Below, in pieces: positions 55,927 to 64,000 of a stretch of 64,000 nucleotides of DNA (positions are counted from its first letter, which is position 1; each line of letters starts with the position of its first letter). The notes beneath the pieces are model-generated. The model was not told the origin of the DNA and did no database searches. It saw only the letters and a list, made by a program, of their open reading frames with translations. Source of the stretch: Prionace glauca (taxonomy: Eukaryota > Chordata > Chondrichthyes > Carcharhiniformes > Carcharhinidae); contig CM075760.1 in the NCBI GenBank assembly GCA_037974335.1, positions 12,600,814 to 12,664,813 on the forward strand. The letters run 5' to 3'. A program made the position numbers and the translations under genes.

Positions 55927-56392
55927 TGGGTTGAATTTTGGACGCTGCAGATTTCCCTCAGCTGATTATAAAGATCTGTGTATGGCTCCAATACAATATC
56001 TGCTCTCGGTGAATCTATCAGTAAATTTCTCTCAGTTTATCATTCTGGATCTGTAACTGAGGCAACAATAGACATTATTTCAGTTTTCAGTGTGAAAAGT
56101 ACGAGGTTGTTTTTTGTTATAATGTTATTGTGGTTAATAGTTTCCCTCCTAGTGTAAAATTAATGTATAAATAATTTCTCATTCCTTATTCACGTTTGTT
56201 AATTCCTCTTTCTATTAAGGATTTGTATTCTCTTTCTGGTTAATGTAACAGATGTACAAATATTGACGGATTCTCTGTACATGTCTCCTGTTCTCAATGT
56301 GAACCTCGATCGCTATGTTCACTTTCCTAACTTTAAAAAAAACAATTTCGCTGTAAAATATTCTCTGAATTTTTAAATAAATTTTGAATAAA
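55927..56392 (+). terminator. 3' UTR and poly(A) signals, membrane IgM
   Basis: AATAAA at 56376-56381 and 56387-56392. The UTR is homologous to the inverted relic at 8600-9080, which also ends CTGAATTTTTAAATAAA. Confidence 0.85.
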
Positions 56393-56399
56393 AATTTAA

Positions 56400-56638
56400 C
56401 CATCCCGGTCTTGGCTTAATTCCGTTCTCCTAAACCCATCAACTCCGCTCCATTTCCCTATGATCCGGTTTCCCCCCCTTTCCCAGATAGGCATGTCCCC
56501 CCCAGTCATGGGTGGGATGTGGTTGAACTCAGGACCCTTTAGAGACAGAGTCACTGCGCCACCCAGTGACCCACCCGTGTAAAGACACCTTCATCTCTGC
56601 CTTTTTCTGATCAAATCCAGAGACAGAATGAGTGAAGA
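56400..56638. other. no gene seen
   Basis: Spacer between the IgM gene and a CR1 insertion. Confidence 0.5.
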
Positions 56639-56639
56639 A

Positions 56640-57112
56640 TGAGGAGGACCTCGGTGAATTCACTCATAAACTGGTCTGTCGTGGAGTTTAGAAGGATGAG
56701 GGGGGATGTTATAGAGACGTATAAGATAATGAAAGGGATGGATAGGGTAGAGGGAGAGAGATTCTTCCCGCTTAGAAAGGACAGCAGTACGAGGGGGCAC
56801 AGCCTCAAGATAAGGGAGGGAGAGGTGCAGTTTAGATCAGAGTTGAGGAGGAACTTCTTCACTCAAAGGGTGGTGAATCTCTGGAATTCTGTGCCCATTG
56901 AAGTGGTGGAGGCTGCCTCGCTAAATATTTTTAAGAAACCGGTTGATGGGTTTTTGATAAGAGAAGGGATTAAGGGTTATGGGGAGAGGGCGGGAAGGTG
57001 GAGCTGAGTCACGACAGATCAGCCATGATCTTATTGAATGGCGGGGCAGGCTCGAAGGGCTAAATGGACTACTCCTGCTCCTATTTCTTATGTTTCTTTC
57101 CTATGGTCTTAT
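56640..57112 (+). mobile_element. CR1 LINE 3' fragment
   Basis: Very close to 8025-8450: SVVEFRRMRGDVIETY, GMDRVEGERFFPLRKD, LRRNFFTQRVVNLWNS, GERAGRWS, then the same 3' UTR and a TTCTTATG-type tail. Confidence 0.92.
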
Positions 57113-57284
57113 GGAGGACCAGCAGCATTTAAACTGCCCTTAACTTTGTCTGATTCCCGTTAGTCCACCAGAAATGAGAAATGAATTTGCTCCGAATCTT
57201 CACTCCAGGCCATGAAGAAAGATTGTGTTTCATGTGTTCAAGCAGGCACTAACTGACCGAACGTAAGGCAGAATGTAAAATCAG

Positions 57285-57660
57285 TGGACTGAATGCAGGA
57301 GGAAAACACGAGAATAGTTCCAGAGTTCAGAAACTTCAGTGACGAATATATTTTGGAGAGTTTGGGACTAATTTTCTTAACAGAAAGTTGCTGATGTGAC
57401 TTTAATGAGGCATTCAAAATCCTGAAGGGTCTTAACAGAGTCGATAGAGAGAAACTTTCAATGGCAGAAGGATTTTGACACAGAGGGCGCGGGTTGAAGT
57501 AAATTGGTGAAGGAAACATGGAGACATCAGGAAAAAACATTTTCAGACAGTGAGTGACCCAGACCTGGAATGTGCTGTTTGAGAGTGTGCTGCAGGCAGA
57601 GCCAATTAATGGGTTCAAAATGGGATTGGATAATTGTCTGAAAATGAACAAAATGCTAGA
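57285..57660 (+). mobile_element. degenerate CR1-like 3' region
   Basis: AGGAGGAAAACACGAGAATAG, GGCATTCAAAATCCTGAAGG, ATAGAGAGAAACTTTCAATG and GACCCAGACCTGGAATGTGC follow the CR1 C-terminal order. Old copy. Confidence 0.65.
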
Positions 57661-57814
57661 CTGTGGGGTACAGAATGTTATTGGATGAATTGGTCCTTTA
57701 GAGAGCCAACACACACATGACGCTTCAAAACGGCCTTCTTCTCTGCTGTAAGTACTCTATCAATGTTGAAAGGGCATCGTGGTAATATCTCTGCGAGACC
57801 AATTCCAAGGTAGG

Positions 57815-58148
57815 CAAATTTCTCAAGATATGTATTGATCCTGATAAATGTGAGGTGATGCATTTTGGAAGGAATAATGTAGAGAGGAGTTACATGATAA
57901 AGGGTAGACCAGTTAAGAGTGTAGAAATGCAGAGGGACCCAGGAGTGCAAGTGTTCATGTCTCTGAAGGTGGCAACACAGGTGGAGAAAGTTGTGTAGAA
58001 AGCTTACAGAATGCTAGCCTTTATAGGAAGGGGTATATAGTATACCCCTGGCGTCTAATGCTGCAGTTGTACAGAACGTTGTTTAGACCGCATTTGGAGT
58101 ACTGCGTCCAGTTCTGGTCACCTTACTACCGGAAGGACATGGAGACCC
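57815..58148 (+). mobile_element. CR1 RT fragment
   Basis: DPDKCEVMHFGRNN, GRPVKSVEMQRDPG and RPHLEYCVQFWSPY-like coding, close to 21440-21676 plus 22307-22395. It stops at GGAGACCCTG where the promoter-like repeat starts. Confidence 0.88.
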
Positions 58149-59230
58149 TGCTGCTGTGACAATGCACCCTCTTGTTTAAACACTCTGCAATGCTGAGACT
58201 GGAGAGAGGAGTGAACAACAGGGAGCAGCATTGCAGCTCCTCTCCCCCCATTGAAACTGGGATTGTTGCTCCATCTGCTGCACCTCCCCACCACATCCAC
58301 TGGGGGGCAGTCTGGACAATGGGCTGCAGGCAGACCTCACTGCGCCTGCGCCACATTCACACCACCGCCGGCGGCCATCTTGCGTTGCCAAGGGAGACGG
58401 CGTCCCGCGCGCTGCACTCTGGGGGAATTCCCCTCCTGCACATGCGCCCAGGCAGTTACATTTGAATCTTTTAATATGTTGAATCTTGATGATTATTATT
58501 CACATCCTCACCCGTCAGACTTTCGGTTCCTTCTCCATTCGGGAAAATCGTTTCTGTTTTTTATTCCATCTGTTTTTCAATCACACCCGCGCGGTGCGCT
58601 CTGGGAAAATACTGCCGCACATGCGCGGTTCCGCCACCTGCCTCTTTACAAAAATATGTATTTTATTTAATTTTAATTCCGCTCCTGGCGGGATTTCCGG
58701 GTGGGAATTTCTCTCACTTTCTACATTTCTGAAACGCCGCTTTTTCCTCGACGGGGGGGAGGGGCTGTAGTGATGTCATGGCAATATGGCGGCTGACCCC
58801 GCCTCTCTGCAGGACCCGGATGTTCCGCCAACGAGCAGCGGCCGGGCCGGACTGGGCAAGAGGTGTCACTGGGAGGAGCAGCGCCCGGGCGTGTTACAGC
58901 GACCCCCGGTGGTCAGGAAGGGAAATAGCAGCAGGACAGTCTCTGCCCAAAGGCTTCCCCAGTTCAGCTGCTCAGAGACACTGGGAACCTCTTCAACTGG
59001 AAACTTCAGCTTCTCACATTCACCCCCTGTGTTCAGTCATTGTTTAATAGACAATCTCTGTAGTGAAATCAGAAACAACTTGTTCACATTAAAGGGGATG
59101 GGAATCTGAACCATTCTGCTGAAAAATCTCTGCTCGCCTTGAAATTTCAATTGAAATGTTCAAGATGAGAATTTATAGATACAAGTCATGTTGTATGTGG
59201 AACGCTCATGATGCCACAATAACATCAGTA
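58149..59230 (+). repeat. promoter-like dispersed repeat, copy 3
   Basis: Matches 14272-15850 but contains just one YY1/X-box unit (GGCGGCCATCTTGCG, CCAAGGGAGACGG near 58372-58402). It keeps CCGCACATGCGCGG, TGATGTCA, AATATGGCGGC and the GAGCAGCGGCCG region. The right arm ends at 59230. Confidence 0.8.
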
Positions 59231-59455
59231 CAGACATGTTTTCCCCTCAATTCACTAACTCCCAGTGTGATTCAGTATTTTGTTACAAAATTCCTCTGAA
59301 GGACCTTGGGATGTTTTATTGCAATAAACGTGTTGTATAAATATGAGTTGTTACTGATCCCAGCAGTCAGTTTGTGCACAGTAAGATTCCACAAACAGCA
59401 ACAACTGATCAATCCATGGTGATGTTAGTTCAAACACAAATGTTGGTCCTGCTGC

Positions 59456-59835
59456 ACTGTGAAACAGTGGGTTAGCGCTGCTGTCTCACCGCCAGGGACC
59501 CGGGTTCGATTCCCAGGGGCACGGTGACACAGTGGGTTAGACACTGCTGTCTCACAGCGCCAGGGACCCTGGTTCGATTCCTGGGGGCACGGTGACACAG
59601 TGGGTTAGCACTGCTGTCTCATAGCGCCAGGGACCCGGGTTCTGTTCCGGCCTGTTTGTGTGGAGTCTGCACATTCTCCCCATGTCTGCGTGTTTGTCCT
59701 CTGGATTTCCTCCCAAATTCTGAAAGATGTGCTGGTTTGGTACATTATCCCGAACAGGTACTGGACAGTGGATACTCAGGGAGTTTCATACTAACTTCAT
59801 TGCAATGTTAAGGTAAGCCTTTCTTGTGACGAATA
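59456..59835 (+). mobile_element. tRNA-derived SINE with three tandem heads
   Basis: Three copies of the tRNA-like head, at 59456-59518, 59520-59587 and 59588-59655, each with CAGTGGGTTAG (A-box side) and GTTCGATTCC or a variant (B box). One body follows (GTGTGGAGTCTGCACATTCT, CCCAAATTCTGAAAGATGTG) and a 3' end AACTTCATTGCAATGTTAAG. Confidence 0.88.
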
Positions 59836-60160
59836 AATTAAACTTTATAGATCAGTCAATGTTGAAGGGATTCCAGGATCTGAATGGTTCACACCTGTTG
59901 CTGTCTTTGTCACTTGTTTCTGTATTTAGTGGTTATCGCGTTTGCCTAACACGTGAATGGTCCTCCTTCAAAAGCAGGCAGAAGCATTCATTTAGTGAGG
60001 GAAATCTGCATAATTTCAGTTTGTCACTGAACATAATCTGAAACTCGATGTTGCAGCCATATACACATTCTCAGTTTTCTAAATAAAAACCTTTTGTTGA
60101 TGTTTTGTTTGCACTTCAGCCCCACATTCCTGATCTACGTGCACCCAGTGTGTGTGGGGG
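59836..60160. other. no gene seen
   Basis: AT-rich sequence with a G run near 60150-60175. Confidence 0.5.
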
Positions 60161-60199
60161 AGGGGGGGTGGGGGGAGGACCTTCTCCTGGCTCAGACAC

Positions 60200-60500
60200 A
60201 GAGCAGTTTCACAATGGTGCAGGGTTTCAGCCAATGAGGGAGACCCAGGCTCAGGCCCGCCCCTCATTCTCTCCAATTGGTTGGAGGACCAGATGCTCCT
60301 GTACAGTCCTCCAGCCCCGCCTCCTCTTTCTATTAGTCCGGAGCTGCCATCAATCACATAGGCATTGTGACCTGTCAGTGACTGAACATGTGCCATCCAC
60401 CCGGCCAGCCTGAGGCAGATAGAACAGTTTCTACAGCGCAGAGGATTGTGGACAATCTGGCTGCCATTAGAGATGGACAGTCTTTGTTTGAATCTGGGAA
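60200..60500 (+). promoter_or_regulatory. possible promoter and 5' exon of a zinc-finger gene
   Basis: CCAAT motifs at about 60231 (CAGCCAATGAGG) and 60280 (CCAATTGG), a GC box CCCCGCCTCC near 60316, then sequence ending in a possible donor AAAGTGAGG near 60500. It lies 3.1 kb upstream of the C2H2 frame at 63.7 kb on the same strand. The link is inference. Confidence 0.35.
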
Positions 60501-60667
60501 AGTGAGGATGAGATCCTGCCACAGGGCATCACAGTGGATAGGATTACTGTCTCACAGCACCAGGGACCCGTGTTCAATTCCGGCCTTGGGTCATTATCTG
60601 TATCGAATTTGCACATTCTCCCCGTGTCTGCATGCATTTCCTCTGGATGCTCTGGTTTCCTCCTACA

Positions 60668-60832
60668 GTAAAAAGTCTGACAACACCAGGTTTTAGTCCA
60701 ACCTATTTATTTGATAATATACTCACGTGCTTTCGAGGGGACTGCCTCTTCGTCAGGTGAATGGAGAGTTCTGGCCTCAGACAGAGCATATAAAGCACAG
60801 ACAGTTTAGAGATTACTGATTAGAATGCGAAT
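60668..60832 (-). repeat. dispersed shark repeat inserted in the SINE
   Basis: GTCTGACAACACCAGGTTTTA, GTCCAACCTATTTATTTG, CTTTCGAGGGGACTGCCTCT, TCGTCAGGTGAATGGAGAG. Flanked by a 12-bp duplication of SINE sequence. Confidence 0.75.
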
Positions 60833-60912
60833 CCTCCTACAGTCCATAGATGCACAGGTTAGGTTGATTGGCCATTCAAAATTGAGCCTAGTGTCAGGGG
60901 ATTAGTATTAGA

Positions 60913-60981
60913 GAGAGGTCATTCCTCTGCTCTGAGTGTGGGAAGGGATTCACTGAGTTAAGCAACCTAATGACATACCAA
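60913..60981 (+). pseudogene. single C2H2 zinc-finger segment
   Basis: Reads [19 protein letters not shown] then MTYQ, a C2H2 finger with the two cysteines and the CGKGF linker region, with Tyr where the first His is expected. It replaces a few bases of the SINE 3' part. Too short for a gene. Confidence 0.7.
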
Positions 60982-61039
60982 TGCATGGGGTTGTGGGGAT
61001 AAGGCCTGGTTGGTGCAGATTCGATGGGCAGAATGGCCT

Positions 61040-61440
61040 CCTGCACTGTAGGAATTCTCATACGAGTTAGGAGCAGCCCACCCAGCTTTTTGAGGCTATT
61101 CCATTGTTCAATATGATCGTGGCTGATCTGATTATAACCCTAACCCCACTTTCTTCCTCCCCTCCCCAACCTCCCTATAGAGTACAAAACCCAAGTTCCA
61201 GCTCCGACCATTCACACCGTGTGATGATAGTTCACGTCCATCCTGACCTCTGTCAATATGTCAGTAACAAACCCACACACCATTGTTTGTTAGTTTCACA
61301 TATCAAATATTTAATAGCGTCAGGGTAACACCTGGAAAGTGAGAACAATAGCAGTTTCAGGGAAGCTTGCTAATTTTAAAATATTAATTTATCCATGAGC
61401 CACCTGAATTTTGTTTTATTTCTACACAGGGACACAATCT
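61040..61440. other. diverged repeat piece, then no gene
   Basis: 61065-61140 (GGAGCAGCCCACCCAGC, CAATATGATCGTGGCTGATC) looks like a reverse CR1-type 3' region. The rest is unassigned. Confidence 0.4.
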
Positions 61441-61615
61441 CAGGATAAGGCGCTGATGATTCAGGACTGAGATGAGGAGAAATTGCTTTACTGATGAATC
61501 TTGGGAATTCTCTACTCCAGAGGGTTCTGATGTTCCATCATTGAACACATTTCAGTTTGGGTTAGACAGATTTATGATCTATCCAGAAATGAATGGAAGC
61601 AGGAATATGGAATTG
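61440..61615 (+). mobile_element. CR1-like 3' fragment
   Basis: CACAATCTCAGGATAAGG, GGACTGAGATGAGGAGAAAT, TGGGAATTCTCTACTCCAGA, CATTTCAGTTTGGGTTAGAC follow the CR1 C-terminal pattern. Confidence 0.6.
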
Positions 61616-61865
61616 GAATAAATGCTTAGCCACAAGTTCATTTTTCAATTGTTATATGTATACATGTAATGGTGTACATATATATATATTTAAAATGTTA
61701 TATGTAATATGTTTGAAGTCAATCTTCATTAAATAATGTTGGTAATACCAGATAACAGTACAGCCGGGAACAATTGACAGCTACTTTTTATTAGCACCCA
61801 CGGACCCATTGCCAACAGGCAACTGTTTAACCGTGAATGCTGATGGTGAGGAAATAATAAAATTC

Positions 61866-61940
61866 CGTCCCTGGGTGGTCTCGAACCACCAACCTTTACA
61901 GTTAACAGCCGAAGGCGCTGACCAATTGTGCCACAGAGAC
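61866..61940 (-). tRNA. tRNA-Asn (anticodon GTT)
   Basis: On the minus strand: acceptor GTCTCTG pairing with CAGGGAC, D arm GGCACAATTGGTCAGC, anticodon arm TTCGGCTGTTAACTGTAA with GTT, T arm GTGGTTCGAGACCAC. Discriminator base G. Compared with vertebrate tRNA-Asn it is one nucleotide longer on the 3' side of the anticodon stem, which leaves a mismatch there. B box GGTTCGAGACC is intact. It may be functional or a recent decayed copy. Confidence 0.8.
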
Positions 61941-62109
61941 GGAAACCGTAGCTGTTAAATATATTATAAACCAGTTTGTGACCAATGATCAAATTCTATT
62001 TCTGAAAACCTGTTCCAGAACTGCAGCATGACCGCACTGTTCACAATTCTATACAAGTCTCTTTAGTTCCGTTGATCCCGCAGAACTGCTGTAGTGTGTT
62101 GGTTATTCC

Positions 62110-63030
62110 CTTTCTCTTATGAACGCGCATCTCTGACATCTCCTCCAGTCACACAACCCTGTGAGATGTCTGTACTGATCTTATTGTGGCATCATGAGTG
62201 ATCCACATACAACATGACTTGTATCCACAAATTCTCATCTTGAACATTTCAGTTGAAATTTCAAGGCGAGCAGAGCCTTTCGGGCAGAATGGTTCAGATT
62301 CCCATCCTCTTTAATGTGAACAAGTTGTTTCTGATTTCCCTACAGAGATTGTCTATTAAACAATGGCTGAACACAGGGGGTGAATGTGAGAAGCTGAAGT
62401 TTCCAGTTGAAGAGTTTCCCAGTGTCTCTGAGCAGCTGAACTGGGGAAGCCTTTGGGCAGAGACTGTCCTGCTGCTATTTCCCTTCCTGGCCACCGGGGG
62501 TGGCTGTAACACTCCCAGGCACTACACCACCCAGTGTCACCTCTTGCCCACTCCGGCCCGGCCGCTGCTCATTGGCGGAACATCCGGGACCTGAAGAGAG
62601 GCGGGGCCAGCCGCCATATTTCCGTGACGTCACCGTCAGCCCCTCCCCCAGCCGAGGAAAAAGCGGCGTTTCAGAAATGTAGAAAGTGAGAGAAATTCCC
62701 ACCCGGAAATCCCGCCAGGAGCGGAATTAAAATTAAATAAAATACATATTTTTATAAAGAGGCAGGTGGCGGAACCGCGCATGTGCGGTAGTATTTTCCC
62801 AGAGCGCACCGCGCGGGTGTGATTGAAAAACAGACGGAATAAAAAACAGAACCGATTTTCCCGAATGGAGAAGGAACCGAAAGTCTGACGGGTGAGGATG
62901 TGAATAATAATCATCAAGATTCAACATATTAAAAGATTCAAATGTAACTGTCTGGGCGCATGTGCAGGAGGGGAATTCCCCAAGAGTGCAGCGCGCGGGA
63001 CGCCGTCTCCCTTGGCAACGCAAGATGGCC
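62110..63030 (-). repeat. promoter-like dispersed repeat, copy 4
   Basis: Reverse-oriented. From the right: one YY1/X-box unit with AAGATGGCC (near 63023), then the CCGCGCATGTGCGG site, AT-rich stretch, TGACGTCA, GCCGCCATATT, CCGGCCGCTGCTCATTGG and the right arm reaching GGTTATTCCCTTTCTC at about 62100. It lies about 0.6 kb from the zinc-finger frame. Confidence 0.8.
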
Positions 63031-63214
63031 ATTCATTATGGTCATGGCTAATCCTCAGATTCAATTCCTAATCCACCCCCCACCATTAAATCCCCTTAGC
63101 CCCAAGAGATATATCTATTTGAAATCAAGGTCTACATCCACTTTTGAGGAACGGAGCTCCAAAGATAGCATTAACAACATAACCCAAATTATTTACCCCA
63201 CTAATCTCCCTAAC

Positions 63215-63447
63215 CTACACATCCTGGGGGGTAAAAAATGGATAATTTAACATGGTCAATTCACCTAACCTGAATATCTTTGGACTGTGGGAGAAAACTG
63301 GAGCACCCGGAGGAAACCCACACAGACAAGTGGAGAATGCGTAAACTCCACACAGATAGGTAACCAAGGCTGGAATCAAACCCAAGTCTCTGGCGCTGTG
63401 AGGCAGGAGTACTAACCACTTTGCCACTGTGCCAGTCATGTAATTCT
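63215..63447 (-). mobile_element. tRNA-derived SINE
   Basis: Reverse complement reads head CAGTGGCAAAGTGGTTAGTA, CAGCGCCAGAGACTTGGG, body GTGTGGAGTTTACGCATTCT and TTTCCTCCGGGTGCTCCAG. On + the string CTTTGGACTGTGGGAGAAAA marks the 3' half. Confidence 0.85.
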
Positions 63448-63604
63448 TTGTAAACTAATTTTACAGGAAATAGAAGAGGGGGATTTGCAGTCTGGACAAA
63501 CAAATCTCACGTCAGACAGAGTCAATCAGTTCATTGGGATTTGTATATCTGAGGGGATTTAATTGACCATCTCAGTTGGAAACTGGTGAGAATCTGTTTC
63601 CTTT

Positions 63605-64000
63605 CTCCTCCTGTGGGAAGGGATTGATACAGCTGGAAAACATGCTGACACGACAGTGATCTCGCAATAGTGAGAGTTCATTCACCTGCTCCGTGTGTGG
63701 GAAGAAATTTATGTGTTCGTCCAACTTGCTGGCTCACCAACTCAACCACATTATTCAAAAGCCTCTTCAAAGCTCTGATTCTGGGGAAAGCATTGAAACC
63801 TCTGAGGAACAGGCCCAACAGCAGCTCCTTCACACTGCCGAGAGACCGTTCAGCTGCTCCCACTGCGGGAAGAGATTCAGCCAGTCCTCCTGCCTCGCAG
63901 AGCACCAGCTCCTTCACACACACGAGAGACCTTTCAGCTGCTCCCACTGCGGGAAGAGGTTCACTCAGTCCTCCCGCCTCGCAGAGCACCAGCTCCTTCA
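63605..64000 (+). CDS. C2H2 zinc-finger protein, partial (runs off the window)
   Basis: Fingers in frame: FTCSVCGKKFMCSSNLLAHQ with LNH (63678-63746), a spacer rich in Gln, Ser and Glu, then FSCSHCGKRFSQSSCLAEHQ with LLH and FSCSHCGKRFTQSSRLAEHQ, joined by the HTHERP linker. This gene type binds DNA, and many are transcription regulators. Upstream at 63605-63655 is a decayed finger (SSCGKGLIQLEN), and an in-frame TGA lies at 63657. Either an exon starts between 63660 and 63678, or the gene is partly decayed. I see no clean splice acceptor. The nearest in-frame ATG (63712) lies inside finger 1. Confidence 0.8.

Larger units (their letters stand above)
36498..56392 (+). other. IgM heavy-chain cluster (VH-D1-D2-JH-Cmu), germline configuration
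   Basis: The whole unit: leader 36498-36543, VH 36677-36981, D1 37395-37409, D2 37785-37797, JH 38189-38236, CH1 48375-48674, CH2 49087-49401, CH3 50318-50626, CH4 51849-52178 (secreted form to 52240), M1 55656-55783, M2 55918-55926. All coding exon junctions keep phase 1 (one base of the split codon before the donor, two after the acceptor) up to M1, and M1-M2 joins between codons. Rearrangement within the unit yields a mu chain that pairs with light chains as the B-cell receptor or secreted IgM. V, D and J are unjoined here, so this is not a germline-joined cluster. Confidence 0.95.
60525..61060 (+). mobile_element. tRNA-derived SINE, interrupted twice
   Basis: Head and body 60525-60667 (GGATTACTGTCTCACAGCAC, TTCCTCTGGATGCTCTGG), then a 160-bp insertion flanked by TCCTCCTACAGT on both sides, then the rest from 60833 (CATAGATGCACAGGTTAGG) to CTGCACTGTAGGAATTCTCA. 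A zinc-finger segment sits at 60913-60981. Confidence 0.85.

Overview
The window is nuclear DNA of a cartilaginous fish, most likely a shark. The main reason is an IgM heavy-chain locus in the elasmobranch cluster form: one VH, two D segments, one JH and one set of C-mu exons packed into about 20 kb (36498-56392, + strand), with V, D1, D2 and J still unjoined. The rest is mostly repeats: CR1-type LINEs with short TTCTTATG or TTCTATG tails, tRNA-derived SINEs of the elasmobranch type, and many tandem and simple repeats. I recognised no LTR retrovirus-like or Polinton-like element.

Layout. 1-2.7 kb: CR1 pieces and a GAGACACACAG simple repeat. 2.7-5.3 kb: a disrupted U2 snRNA locus. Two copies of the U2 promoter and 5' end, one U2 3' part and one inverted U2 relic are all interrupted at or next to the branch-site-recognition GUAGUA, by two 5'-truncated LINE copies with a zinc-knuckle C-terminus and by a poly(A) SINE-like element. 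A tRNA-Arg(ACG) gene follows at 5.5 kb. 6.3-8.5 kb: CR1 and a promoter-like repeat. 8.6-9.2 kb: a relic of an IgM membrane exon 2 plus 3'UTR on the minus strand, the mark of a second, inverted and mostly lost heavy-chain cluster. 9.4-13.7 kb: simple repeats and a 51-bp satellite. 14.3-15.9 kb: a full copy of the promoter-like repeat, carrying sixteen 33-bp units that each hold a YY1-like core and an X-box half site. 18-34 kb: repeats, CR1 fragments, and an old paralogous copy of the VH 5' flank (25.3-28.6 kb) ending in a VH pseudogene with two insertions.

The IgM gene starts with a leader exon and an intact VH, followed by recombination signals in the order V-23, 12-D1-22, 12-D2-12, 23-J. The order lets V join D and D join J but forbids direct V-to-J joining. 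A 10.1-kb J-C intron follows, holding internal duplications, a 2.1-kb TCACTCACCC satellite and a 0.75-kb G-clustered, GAGCT-rich stretch that resembles a class-switch region. Then come CH1, CH2, CH3, CH4 with the secretory tail, and the two membrane exons. All constant exons keep phase, splice sites and domain cysteines, so the cluster looks functional.

56.6-64 kb: CR1 pieces, two more promoter-like repeats, a SINE with a triplicated tRNA head, a tRNA-Asn gene (-), a stray zinc-finger segment inside a SINE, and the start of a C2H2 zinc-finger reading frame running off the window end. The best candidates for new biology are the switch-like intron segment, the U2-targeting LINE/SINE set, and the amplified YY1/X-box promoter array. 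All calls were made by eye.
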